A program made the position numbers and the translations under genes. The notes below the pieces were generated by a model. The model was not told where the DNA came from. It made no database searches and saw only the letters and a list, made by a program, of their open reading frames with translations. Of a stretch of DNA of 14,339 bases, positions 1 to 7,195 are shown one piece after another; the stretch's first letter is position 1; each line of letters opens with the position of its first letter. This DNA is from an uncultured Chlamydiae bacterium (lineage in GTDB: Bacteria > Chlamydiota > Chlamydiia > Chlamydiales > Rhabdochlamydiaceae): positions 1 through 14,339 of the forward strand of contig CAMFJP010000015.1 in NCBI GenBank assembly GCA_945957075.1, read 5' to 3'.

Positions 1-1
1 T

Positions 2-229
2 AACAATCTAAAACACGGACTTAGTTTTGCTTGGTATGCTTCTGGGGACCTTATGCTTATGGAAGAATATGACTTGGGGCTACTTGTGCGCGGTTCTTAC
101 TTTAAAAAGGGAGATAAGTATCCTGTTTCTAAAGTAGAAAGGGGGGAGGGTGTGGCGACCCTTCATACAGCTCAAGGTGCATTTTTGCAAAAGATTCCTT
201 ATGAAAAAGGTGTTCCCCTATGCGATTAG
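2..229 (+). CDS. YwqK/MORN-like repeat protein, C-terminal fragment
   Basis: This is the last 75 codons of a gene whose start lies before the window; the frame is open from base 2 to the TAG at 227-229. The fragment contains spaced short motifs such as HGLSFAWYASGD and GEGVATLHTAQGAFLQKIPY. They resemble the repeating 'G.....Y...G.l' units of YwqK-type antitoxin/MORN-repeat proteins, which are common in Chlamydiota with no firmly known function. No catalytic motif is visible. The stop overlaps the stop of the opposing small secreted-protein gene (226-228), and no terminator hairpin lies between them. The family assignment rests on the repeat pattern of a short tail, so it is tentative; that this is a coding 3' end is more secure, because the reading frame ends exactly where the converging gene ends. 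Confidence 0.6.
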   Translation, partial: NNLKHGLSFAWYASGDLMLMEEYDLGLLVRGSYFKKGDKYPVSKVERGEGVATLHTAQGAFLQKIPYEKGVPLCD

Positions 230-615
230 CCTCCTGAGCTCTCTTCTGATGAGGATTGTGGCGGTCCTTGTGTTTTGGGTTTTTGCTTGCATATGCGCGC
301 TCCACTTCCTGTTTGAGCTGTGACAGTGGACGCATTGGCAACATCTGTAGAGATTGAATAGCTTGCTCCATCAGAACAATACCACATAACTGTAAATGGG
401 CTTTGAGACCGATTAGGTTGTTCCATAGGCTGGTAGTAGGTCATATCATCAGTCCATGTCATTGCATGTTGAGAGGGCACCATGACCTCACCTAAAAAAC
501 TACCATCATTGCTTTGCACCACAGCCCGTAGCATATAGGGGCTATCATTCATTAAACGAACGCTGCTTCCATATAAACAACCTACAGCACATAAAAGCGC
601 AATTGCTTTTTTCAT
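226..615 (-). CDS. Small exported protein of unknown function
   Basis: A 129-residue protein. It begins with a short signal peptide (MKKAIALLCAVGCLYGSS): two lysines followed by a hydrophobic core. Cleavage could follow Gly16; Cys13 in the sequence AVGC could also act as a weak lipobox, so a lipoprotein is possible. The mature part (about 17-110) has a compact beta-rich look with conserved-looking 'VRLMNDSPYMLRAVV', 'DGSFLGEV' and 'MWYCSDG' segments and two cysteines (in MWYCSDG and in GARICKQ). The last 20 residues are Gln/Ser/Glu-rich and probably disordered. The ATG overlaps the stop of the upstream glucosidase gene (ATGA), and AAAGGA lies 5 nt before it, so translation is probably coupled. 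I do not recognise a characterised homologue. It has the feel of a chlamydial lineage-specific periplasmic or envelope protein, but that is an impression. Confidence 0.75.
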   Translation of the reverse strand: MKKAIALLCAVGCLYGSSVRLMNDSPYMLRAVVQSNDGSFLGEVMVPSQHAMTWTDDMTYYQPMEQPNRSQSPFTVMWYCSDGASYSISTDVANASTVTAQTGSGARICKQKPKTQGPPQSSSEESSGG

Positions 616-3245
616 GAGTTTCCTTTTTTTGTTTTACAATGGGAGCAATTGTGTAAAAAGTCAATGAGGTTTGCAACCAAAGCGCTCCATCCACCTTGGT
701 GAGAGGCTCCTAGACCTTGACCTGTTTCTGGATGGTAATATTCGTAGAATAGTAAATGCTCTTGCCATTCAGCATGATTTTGGAATGTGTGTGCTAGATA
801 GGGTCTATTTCCAGAGGCGTTTTTTTGAAAAATACTGAGAATGCGGTAGGCAAAAGAATGAGCTATATCATGCAAATTCACAGAAGATTCTTGAGGGATT
901 TCAATACGCATTTCATCTTCAAAAGCATCAGCAAATTTGCGAAGGGAATCAATTAATAAAAAGGTTGTAGGAATCCATACAGGCCCTCTCCAATTAGAGT
1001 TTCCTCCTTTGACTTTATGTAGAGATTCTGCAGGTTCATATCCAACAGATCTCCCTTCAAAAACAAAAGGGGAGTGTTCATGAAACTTCGAAAGGCTTCT
1101 TAATCCATACTCTGCACGAAATTCTGCTGGGTTCCATACGTATTCTAAAACACTTTTGAGTTGATTTTCTGTCATAAGAGCAAGGACGTATTTTTTCTTT
1201 TTAGGGACAGGGATAATGCAAGAGGAGACAAAGTCTTTTCGATTTTCAAGGAACCAAAAGAAGTTTTTTGCAAATTCAGGATGGGCATTTAGCTCTTCTT
1301 CAGTTAAAAAATCTACAGCGTATAGAGGAATAATTCCGACTAAAGAACGCACTCTAAATTTTGCAAATGCGCCTCCGGGATAGGTAAGAACATCGTAAAA
1401 AAAACGATCCTTTTCGCTCCACATTTCGTAATCTTGATCGCCCCTTTTTTTCATCGCGTGGGCTATGTATACGTAGTGCTCAAAAAATTTTGTCGCAAGA
1501 GATTCATAGACCTCATCTTTTTGCGCTAAAATTAGAGAAATGCGCATAAGATTTAGACAGAACATAGCCATCCAGCCCGTGCCATCTGATTGTTGTAATG
1601 TAACCCCGCCTGGAAGTTTTTGAGATCTGTCTAGAACTGTAATATTATCTAGTCCAAGAAATCCCCCTTCGAATACGTTATTTCCAGAGCTGTCTACTTT
1701 ATTTACCCACCATGCAAAATTCATGAGCAATTTGTGAAAGCATCGTTCTAAAAATTCTCTGTCTTCTTTTCCGTGCAGTTTCTTTTCAAGTTCAAAAATT
1801 TCTAGAGCGACAAGAGATTGCACAGGAGGATTCAAATCGGAAAACTCCCATTCACAGGCTGGAATTTGCCCATTTGGGTGTTGAAATTGGTCGAAAAGTA
1901 AAAGCCACAGCTGTTCTTTAGCAGAAGCCATATCAATTAAAGCGTAGGTTAAACAGTGAAAGGCTTGATCCCAGGCGCAGAAATAGGGATATTCCCACTT
2001 ATCTGGCATAGCCAGGATCCGCATAGAGTTTAAATGTCTCCAATGCCCATTGCGAATGTGGTATCTTTCATGAGGAGGTGGAAAGGCGCTATTATCGCCT
2101 TTTAACCATAAATTCACATCGTAAAGGTAGATTTGTTTGTTCCATAAAATTTCAGCAAATGCCTGTCTCTGAATTTTTTTTTCTTCTGCCGAAGCGGTTT
2201 TGGGATGGATGCTTTCATAGAAAGCATCAGCCTCTGCTTTACGATTTTGTATGACCTCTTCAACGTCTTTTAGAGGATCTTTCATTGCTGTGTTTGTAAA
2301 ACGAAAAAGTAGCGTCTGTGTGCCATGAGCTGGAATAGATAGAGTGTAATGTAAACAGGCCTTTGTTCCGACGTTTCTGGGATTTTTATTTGGGATCCCT
2401 TGTGCGATTTCTTTATGAAATGCATCTTTAGATCCAGTGTCATTGTCTGTGAAAAGAGCAGTAGATCCCTGAGGGCCGTACAAATATCTAGTTCCTAACC
2501 TGTAGGGAAAAGAGAGATTAGACGGGGAAGGCATTTCCCCTTCGTCGGCAAGAAGGCCATTTTCTGTTTTGACAATTTTAGGTTCCTTTTGGCGCACATC
2601 TGTAAAGGCCCATTGGTTGCGAAACCATAAATGCGGTAGTACGTGTAATGTGGCCTCCTTATCGGCCTTATTGTGTATTTCGATGCGCATACATAGATCT
2701 TCTGGAGAGGCTTTGGCGTAATCGATAAAAATATCAAAGTAACGATCGTTTTCAAAAACGCCCGTATCGATTAATTCGTATTCTGAGTCTGCAGTGGAGC
2801 GTTTGCTGTTTTCTTCTTTTAGTTTTTCATAGGGGAATGCTTCATGCGGATATTTATATAGGTAGCGCATATAAGAGTGTGTTGGAGTGCCATCGAGATG
2901 GTAATAATACTCTTTAACATCTTCTCCATGATTGCCTTGAAGAGAAGAAAGCCCAAATAGACGTTCTTTAAGAATAGAATCTTTTCCATTCCAAAAAACG
3001 GGAGCAAGAACTAGGACTTGATACCTGTCGCACCAGCCTGCGATAGCATCTTCTCCCCATCGATAGGCTTTAGAGTGAGCAAGGTCATAGGGAAAATAGC
3101 TCCATGCTTCTCCTGTTGCACTATAATCTTCGCGTACAGTTCCCCAGCTACGCTCAGAGACATAGGGACCCCATTTTTCCCAGTGAAAAACGGGATCATC
3201 TTTTCTTTCTTCTAAGCGTTTTTGTTCTTTATTTTTCATCAGCAT
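612..3245 (-). CDS. GH63/MGH1-like glucosidase
   Basis: An 877-residue protein of the bacterial family related to glycoside hydrolase family 63 (eukaryotic processing glucosidase) and MGH1-like (alpha/alpha)6-barrel hydrolases; 850-900 residues is usual for this bacterial branch. The N-terminal half (about 1-340) is a beta-rich domain with EDYSATGEAWSYFPYDLA and the 'PHLWFRNQW' segment. The C-terminal half holds the barrel: NKQIYLYDVNLWLKGD (about 369-384), CAWDQAFHCLTYAL (about 423-436, its Asp the likely general acid by family comparison), the GGFLGLDNITVLDRS segment, and GGNSNWRGPVWIP near the end. No signal peptide is seen, so it should be cytoplasmic. It follows glk with a 17-nt overlap. 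Start 3245 is preferred because GGGAG lies 9 nt upstream; 3239 is a close alternative. The frame also runs to 3287, but that extension lies wholly within glk. It probably hydrolyses an alpha-glucosidic oligosaccharide; the exact substrate cannot be read from sequence. Confidence 0.88.
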   Translation of the reverse strand: MLMKNKEQKRLEERKDDPVFHWEKWGPYVSERSWGTVREDYSATGEAWSYFPYDLAHSKAYRWGEDAIAGWCDRYQVLVLAPVFWNGKDSILKERLFGLSSLQGNHGEDVKEYYYHLDGTPTHSYMRYLYKYPHEAFPYEKLKEENSKRSTADSEYELIDTGVFENDRYFDIFIDYAKASPEDLCMRIEIHNKADKEATLHVLPHLWFRNQWAFTDVRQKEPKIVKTENGLLADEGEMPSPSNLSFPYRLGTRYLYGPQGSTALFTDNDTGSKDAFHKEIAQGIPNKNPRNVGTKACLHYTLSIPAHGTQTLLFRFTNTAMKDPLKDVEEVIQNRKAEADAFYESIHPKTASAEEKKIQRQAFAEILWNKQIYLYDVNLWLKGDNSAFPPPHERYHIRNGHWRHLNSMRILAMPDKWEYPYFCAWDQAFHCLTYALIDMASAKEQLWLLLFDQFQHPNGQIPACEWEFSDLNPPVQSLVALEIFELEKKLHGKEDREFLERCFHKLLMNFAWWVNKVDSSGNNVFEGGFLGLDNITVLDRSQKLPGGVTLQQSDGTGWMAMFCLNLMRISLILAQKDEVYESLATKFFEHYVYIAHAMKKRGDQDYEMWSEKDRFFYDVLTYPGGAFAKFRVRSLVGIIPLYAVDFLTEEELNAHPEFAKNFFWFLENRKDFVSSCIIPVPKKKKYVLALMTENQLKSVLEYVWNPAEFRAEYGLRSLSKFHEHSPFVFEGRSVGYEPAESLHKVKGGNSNWRGPVWIPTTFLLIDSLRKFADAFEDEMRIEIPQESSVNLHDIAHSFAYRILSIFQKNASGNRPYLAHTFQNHAEWQEHLLFYEYYHPETGQGLGASHQGGWSALVANLIDFLHNCSHCKTKKGNS

Positions 3246-4182
3246 AAATAGCAGCTCCCATAAGGGCAGTATTTTCTTCCAATACAATTCGTACGGGAAT
3301 TGTCTTTAAAAGGGAAGAGAAGCGGCCCTTGGATAAAAAACTTTCTATAAACTTACCCCCTTTTAAAACCTCTAGTATTTTAGGAGCAATCCCCCCTCCA
3401 ACATAAAGACCTCCATAAGACAGGTATTTTAGGGCTAAATTTCCAGCTTCTGCCCCATAGATAGAGACAAAGATATCCAATGCCTCGACACATAGTTTGT
3501 CCTCTTTTTTAAGACCTCTTTGTGCGACAACCTGAGCTGGATCACATTCTTCAATGCCCTCACACAAATCTAAGTTTGTTTTTCCAGACCGTTCTGCTAA
3601 AAATCTATAAATGTGATAAAGCCCAGATCCTGATAAAAGCCTTTCGTATGAAATGTGTCTAAATTGTTTGTAAAAATAGATCCATAATTCGAGCTCTTTT
3701 TCGTCTCTGGGAGCAAAGTCGACATGTCCTCCTTCTGTAGCAAAGGGGTGGTGTTTGTCTCCATCCCAATAAAGCCCAGCTTCTCCAAGGCCTGTTCCTG
3801 CTGAAATCAAAGCCCGATTACCAACGCTTTGGGGATCGCCTTCTTGTAGAGAAAAAATTTGGTTTTCAGAGAGTCCTTTTAATCCATGGGCGTTTGCTTC
3901 TAGATCGTTAATTAGCCATGCACGGTCTATATTTAACTCTTTTTTAATGGTATTAAGATCGATTATCCAAGGCAGGTTTGTTGCGTGGACAATTCCATCT
4001 CTTACAGGACCTGCAATGCCAAAGCATGCTTTTTTGATGTTTTGTGCGGAAAAATGACGAAGAATACTTTCAAGGTCTGGGTATTGACGACTTAAGTATT
4101 TTTCTTGGCGCACACAACGCATATTTTTATCGAAAACAGCGAGGCGTGTTTTTGTTCCGCCTATATCTCCAGCTAAAATCAT
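3229..4182 (-). CDS. glk: Glucokinase
   Basis: A 317-residue ATP-dependent glucokinase of the proteobacterial Glk type (ASKHA fold), making glucose-6-phosphate from free glucose in the cytoplasm. Visible motifs are the phosphate-1 loop LAGDIGGTKT (3-12), FGIAGPV (54-60), the sugar-binding segment NLPWIID (69-75), INDLEANAHGL with the expected catalytic Asp93, ISAGTGLGEAGL (126-137, phosphate-2/sugar site), EGGHVDFAP, and YVGGGIAPKI in the adenosine region. The ATG at 4182 has AAGGGGG 4 nt upstream and places the phosphate loop at the normal position; an in-frame TTG at 4200 lies in front of this SD and is not used. It is first in a leftward unit with the glucosidase, so the pair can turn a glucan into glucose-6-phosphate. 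Chlamydiaceae import glucose-6-phosphate and lack this gene, so it points to a Parachlamydia-like organism. Confidence 0.93.
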   Translation of the reverse strand: MILAGDIGGTKTRLAVFDKNMRCVRQEKYLSRQYPDLESILRHFSAQNIKKACFGIAGPVRDGIVHATNLPWIIDLNTIKKELNIDRAWLINDLEANAHGLKGLSENQIFSLQEGDPQSVGNRALISAGTGLGEAGLYWDGDKHHPFATEGGHVDFAPRDEKELELWIYFYKQFRHISYERLLSGSGLYHIYRFLAERSGKTNLDLCEGIEECDPAQVVAQRGLKKEDKLCVEALDIFVSIYGAEAGNLALKYLSYGGLYVGGGIAPKILEVLKGGKFIESFLSKGRFSSLLKTIPVRIVLEENTALMGAAIYADEK

Positions 4183-4216
4183 GAAGCCCCCTTGCGACAA
4201 ACGGTATGTTTGCCGG

Positions 4217-4222
4217 ATAATA
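4217..4222 (-). promoter_or_regulatory. Candidate glk -10 hexamer
   Basis: The minus strand reads TATTAT, 34 nt before the glk ATG and 7 bp outside the left arm of the 118-bp palindrome. No good -35 is visible at the expected distance, which falls inside the palindrome arm. It is supported mainly by its symmetry with the recA promoter on the other side. Confidence 0.45.
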
Positions 4223-4229
4223 CTAATTT

Positions 4230-4347
4230 CAGAAAATAAAGATATGTTGGAAAGCTAGAAACCATCGATCTTAGATACACGCCCTATCCAATAGGCGTAT
4301 AGCTACGATCGATGGTTTCTAGCTTTCCAACATATCTTTATTTTCTG
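4230..4347. repeat. 118-bp near-perfect palindrome between glk and recA
   Basis: The arms 4230-4270 and 4307-4347 are perfect 41-bp inverted repeats. The inner 36 nt keep pairing with three mismatches until a 10-nt loop at 4284-4293, so the whole could fold as a stem of about 54 bp. The outer parts are AT-rich (the right arm ends ATCTTTATTTTCTG), the inner parts mixed. No ORF or transposase is present and no clear target-site duplication is seen. A factor-independent terminator is unlikely: both neighbouring genes start here and read outward, and no U-run follows the stem. It occupies the -35 region of both divergent promoters. It may be a shared operator, a cruciform-forming element, or a palindromic mobile repeat. 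Confidence 0.93.
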
Positions 4348-4351
4348 CATT

Positions 4352-4360
4352 TGGTATAAT
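4352..4360 (+). promoter_or_regulatory. recA extended -10 promoter
   Basis: TGGTATAAT is a perfect -10 hexamer (4355-4360) with the extended TGn motif, 35 nt before the recA ATG, which predicts a 5' leader of about 28-30 nt. The -35 position falls in the palindrome arm and does not resemble TTGACA, which fits an extended -10 promoter. No LexA-type operator is recognisable. Confidence 0.7.
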
Positions 4361-4395
4361 GGTCGATGTATATTTTTTTTTACACAAGAGGAACC

Positions 4396-5454
4396 ATGTC
4401 GCACGATCTTTCTAAGAAAAAAGCTATAGAAGCTGCATTGGCTCATATCGAAAAACAATTCGGTGAAGGGTCTATTATGACTCTTGGCAAGCACTCAGCT
4501 ACAAGAGAAATAGGGGTTATCAATACCGGTGCGATCTCTTTGGATATTGCTCTTGGTATAGGTGGAGTTCCCAAGGGAAGAATTGTTGAAATTTATGGCC
4601 CAGAGTCCTCTGGAAAGTCTACGCTGGCAACCCACATTGTAGCCAATGCGCAAAAAAAAGGTGGCCTTGCAGCTTATATTGATGCAGAGCATGCGTTAGA
4701 TCCAAGCTATGCTGCAAAGATTGGTGTGAACCTCGATGAACTTTTAATTTCTCAGCCCGATTGCGGCGAAGATGCGTTGAACATAGCTGAGATGCTAGCA
4801 AGATCAAATGCCGTTGATGTGATTGTTGTGGATTCTGTAGCAGCACTCGTTCCGAAAAATGAACTTGAAGGAGAGATTGGCGACTCTCACATGGGCTTGC
4901 AAGCGCGTATGATGTCCCAAGCCCTACGCAAATTGACATCGACCCTTTCTAAAAGCAATACCTGCGCTATTTTTATTAACCAAATCCGTGAAAAGATTGG
5001 CATCATGTTTGGAAATCCTGAAACAACGACCGGAGGAAGAGCGCTTAAATTTTATGCCTCTGTTCGCATGGATATCCGAAAAATAAATAGCATTAAAGGC
5101 CCAGATGGCCAAGAAACCGGCATACGGGTTAAAGTGAAAGTTGTAAAAAATAAAATGGCCCCTCCATTTCGTGTTGCCGAATTTGATGTCCTCTTTAATG
5201 AAGGGATCTCAAGAGCCGGTTCTATTATTGATCTTGGTGTCGATTTTAATATCTTAGAGAAAAAAGGAACCTGGTTTAGCTTTAATGGCAATCGTCTTGG
5301 ACAGGGCAAGGAAACTGTTCGTGATGAGTTGAAAAAGCAGCCCAAGCTCATTGAAGAGATCGAAAGATTGATTCTCACGCAATATCAAGAAAGGGGACTT
5401 CCCACAAGTCAAGAAGCGCCTCCGGTAGAGGCTCCAGCAACTAGCGCATCGTAA
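4396..5454 (+). CDS. recA: Recombinase RecA
   Basis: A 352-residue RecA, the strand-exchange ATPase of homologous recombination and repair. Motifs: the N-terminal oligomerisation helix (1-33, ending GEGSIMTLG), Walker A GPESSGKST (68-76), YIDAEHALDPSYA, Walker B VIVVDSVAALVP, the MGLQARMMSQALRKLT helix with loop L1 just before it, loop L2 around IGIMFGNPETTTGGRALKFY, and a C-terminal domain ending in a short Pro/Ala/Glu tail. Length is typical. The ATG at 4396 follows AAGAGG by 4 nt and gives the usual N-terminus; the frame is open back to 4366, but that would begin within the presumed leader. It is divergent from glk and separated from metN by 59 bp with no strong terminator, so read-through into the metN operon is possible. 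Nothing in the sequence suggests SOS control. Confidence 0.98.
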   Translation: MSHDLSKKKAIEAALAHIEKQFGEGSIMTLGKHSATREIGVINTGAISLDIALGIGGVPKGRIVEIYGPESSGKSTLATHIVANAQKKGGLAAYIDAEHALDPSYAAKIGVNLDELLISQPDCGEDALNIAEMLARSNAVDVIVVDSVAALVPKNELEGEIGDSHMGLQARMMSQALRKLTSTLSKSNTCAIFINQIREKIGIMFGNPETTTGGRALKFYASVRMDIRKINSIKGPDGQETGIRVKVKVVKNKMAPPFRVAEFDVLFNEGISRAGSIIDLGVDFNILEKKGTWFSFNGNRLGQGKETVRDELKKQPKLIEEIERLILTQYQERGLPTSQEAPPVEAPATSAS

Positions 5455-5490
5455 TAGACATCTTACATAACGTGCTTTGCTTGGTAACGC
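5455..5490 (+). repeat. Degenerate solo copy of the MITE end
   Basis: These 36 bases directly after the recA stop match the terminal inverted repeat of the 160-bp element at 14040-14199 (right end read in reverse, including its flanking TA). There are four differences, and both share the core GCTTTGCTTGGTAACGC. No second end or interior is present, so this is a relic or a solo end. The first bases also pair with the bases just downstream (5458-5464 with 5491-5497, 7 bp, 26-nt loop). That could act as a weak recA terminator, but it lacks a U-run. Confidence 0.7.
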
Positions 5491-5502
5491 AAGATGTTTA
5501 AT

Positions 5503-5509
5503 GGAGGGG
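5503..5509 (+). promoter_or_regulatory. Strong Shine-Dalgarno deciding the metN start
   Basis: GGAGGGG is the best ribosome-binding site in the gap. Taking GGAGG (5503-5507) as the core, it is 6 nt before the ATT at 5514 in the metN frame. The ATG at 5501 overlaps this site, is out of frame, and would give only 12 codons. Confidence 0.65.
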
Positions 5510-5513
5510 TATT

Positions 5514-6512
5514 ATTTCAAATCTAGCTATTCGCGTTGATAAGCTGTGTAAGTCATTTGGCTCTACGTCGATATTGCGCGATGTCGACCTTTCTATAGAA
5601 GAGGGAAGCGCATTTGGCATTGTAGGTCTTAGCGGCTCTGGAAAGTCTACGTTGCTGCGTTGTTTATGCGGTTTGGATCCGCCAAGTAGTGGCTCCGTAT
5701 TTATCTACGAGAAGGAAATATCTAGTATTTCTGGTTTAGCTTTGCGAGAAGTACGCTACCAAATGGGCATGGTATTTCAATCATTTCAATTGCTGAGCAG
5801 TCGCTCTGTTTACGAAAATGTCGCCTATCCTTTGGAGATTTCAGGTAAAACAAACATCCGTAGCAGAGTAGAAGAGGTCCTGGGGCTTGTTGGCATTGCA
5901 CATAAAAAAGATGCCTATACAGCGGAATTAAGTGGTGGGGAAAAACAGCGCGTTGGGATTGCAAGAGCTCTTGCTGGTAATCCTAAGGTCCTTTTTTGTG
6001 ATGAAGCAACTTCTGCTCTAGACCCTAAAACAACGCGAGAAATTTTAGCTCTTTTGAAAAAATTAAATAAAGAGCTTAAGGTGACCCTTGTTTTGATTAC
6101 GCATGAGATGGATGCTGTTAGAGCTGTCTGCGATAAAGTGGCAGTTCTTGATGGGGGACGTATTGTGGAGACAGGCTCTCTTGCGGAGGTTTTTAGCCAT
6201 CCGAAAGAGGCCATCACACGGCATTTTCTTAAAACAACTGCACATGAAATTCCACCTCATTTTTTTCAAACGCCTTCACCGCAAAGAAAACTTTTGCGCC
6301 TTTGTCTTGAAGGAGCCATTGCCAGCAAGCCAATTATTTCTCAAATGGTCAAACGATTTCTAGTGGATGCAAATATTTTACTAGGATGGATGGACTGTTT
6401 GCAGGAAACAACGGTTGGCAATCTTGTTATAGAACTAACAGGAGAAGAGAAGCAGATTGCAGAGTCTCTTGCCTATTTAGATGAAAACTGCGTCCGTTAC
6501 GAGGAACTTTGA
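5514..6512 (+). CDS. metN: Methionine ABC transporter ATPase MetN, ATT start
   Basis: A 332-residue ATP-binding subunit of the MetNIQ methionine importer, on the cytoplasmic face of the membrane. Seen in order: an N-terminal strand with aromatic A-loop Phe15, Walker A GLSGSGKST (38-46), Q-loop MVFQSFQLL, signature LSGGEKQR, Walker B VLFCDEATSALD and switch His in LITHEMDAV. The last 80 or so residues (from LLRLCLEGAI) match the NIL domain, which in this family gives allosteric feedback by methionine. There is no ATG, GTG or TTG in frame between the stop at 5499-5501 and a TTG at 5574. Starting at that TTG would delete the first strand and the A-loop, so ATT at 5514 (or 5511) behind GGAGGGG is inferred as the start. 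Its stop overlaps the metI ATG by one base. The substrate is assigned from the NIL domain and the metI-metQ context. Confidence 0.92.
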   Translation: MSNLAIRVDKLCKSFGSTSILRDVDLSIEEGSAFGIVGLSGSGKSTLLRCLCGLDPPSSGSVFIYEKEISSISGLALREVRYQMGMVFQSFQLLSSRSVYENVAYPLEISGKTNIRSRVEEVLGLVGIAHKKDAYTAELSGGEKQRVGIARALAGNPKVLFCDEATSALDPKTTREILALLKKLNKELKVTLVLITHEMDAVRAVCDKVAVLDGGRIVETGSLAEVFSHPKEAITRHFLKTTAHEIPPHFFQTPSPQRKLLRLCLEGAIASKPIISQMVKRFLVDANILLGWMDCLQETTVGNLVIELTGEEKQIAESLAYLDENCVRYEEL

Positions 6513-7195
6513 TGATAGATTTTCATTCCGCCGCATGGAAACTTTTACCAATGGCAACTGTGGACACCTTGTATATGGTATTAATTTCTGGATTTTTTGC
6601 TATTGTCGTGGGCCTGCCTTTAGGAGTCTATTTAACTATTATGAAAAAGGGACATTTGTTCCCAAGACCTTGCAGCTACAAGGTGTTGGAAATGGTAGTT
6701 AATGTAGGCAGATCCTTTCCTTTTGCTATTTTGATGGTAGCCCTTATTCCCTTTACAAGGTGGCTTGTAGGTACAAGCCTTGGGACAGCTGCTGCAATTG
6801 TACCCCTTACAATTGGGGCGATTCCCTTTGTTGCACGCGTTGTCGAATCAGCTCTACAAGAGATTGGACAGGATATCATTCAAGCAGCGCTTGTAATGGG
6901 ATCTACAACTAGACAAATTATTTTTAAAGTAATGATTCCAGAGGCCCTTCCAGGGCTTATTTCTGCTGTGACAATTACATTAATTAATCTTGTTGGCTAC
7001 AGCGCTATGGCAGGATTAATTGGAGGTGGTGGACTTGGGAAAATTGCGATACAATATGGGTATCAACGTTTTGATCCATGGGTTATGATTGTAACCGTAA
7101 TACTGCTTTTAATTATTGTTGAACTTATTCAGGGGATCGGAGATCGTATTATTTTTTCTATTAATAAAAAAAGAGGAACTCTCATCCATGTATAA
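6512..7195 (+). CDS. metI: Methionine ABC transporter permease MetI
   Basis: A 227-residue inner-membrane permease of the MetI type, forming a homodimeric channel on the MetN dimer. About five hydrophobic segments are visible (roughly 20-42, 62-82, 88-110, 148-170, 190-212). The EAA coupling loop lies at about 124-147 (QAALVMGSTTRQIIFKVMIP), followed by the typical SAMAGLIGGGGLGKIAIQYGY stretch and a final Asp-Pro-Trp-containing loop. Length is near the usual 215-220. The ATG at 6512 shares its first base with the metN TGA, so translation is coupled; an adjacent in-frame TTG at 6509 is not preferred. The 3' end overlaps metQ by 8 nt. Assignment as methionine permease is strong from the family signature and neighbours. 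Confidence 0.95.
   Translation: MIDFHSAAWKLLPMATVDTLYMVLISGFFAIVVGLPLGVYLTIMKKGHLFPRPCSYKVLEMVVNVGRSFPFAILMVALIPFTRWLVGTSLGTAAAIVPLTIGAIPFVARVVESALQEIGQDIIQAALVMGSTTRQIIFKVMIPEALPGLISAVTITLINLVGYSAMAGLIGGGGLGKIAIQYGYQRFDPWVMIVTVILLLIIVELIQGIGDRIIFSINKKRGTLIHV

Noticed and set aside
24..41. Another copy of the mobile-element core (TTTTGCTTGGTATGC)
   Set aside because: The match is short, lies inside a coding frame, and has no flanking similarity or TA end, so it is probably chance.
3237..3287. N-terminal extension of the glucosidase to 3287
   Set aside because: The extension lies entirely in the glk coding region and is unlike the family. GGGAG precedes the ATG at 3245.
4230..4347. The palindrome as a Rho-independent terminator
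   Set aside because: Both neighbouring genes start here and read outward, and no T-run follows the stem on either side.
4226..4352. ATTT at 4226-4229 and 4349-4352 as a target-site duplication of the palindrome
   Set aside because: The right copy is offset by one base and the motif is common in AT-rich DNA.
4348..4395. SOS box in front of recA
   Set aside because: No LexA-type dyad of Gram-negative or Gram-positive form can be seen between the -10 and the start codon.
5455..5513. Methionine riboswitch (S-box or SAM type) upstream of metN
   Set aside because: The gap is only 59 bp, much of it repeat relic, and is too short and unlike known SAM aptamers.
5501..5539. ATG at 5501 as the start of metN or a leader peptide
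   Set aside because: It is out of the metN frame and stops after 12 codons; it overlaps the GGAGGGG site. The ATG is probably fortuitous, unless a sequencing error hides the frame.
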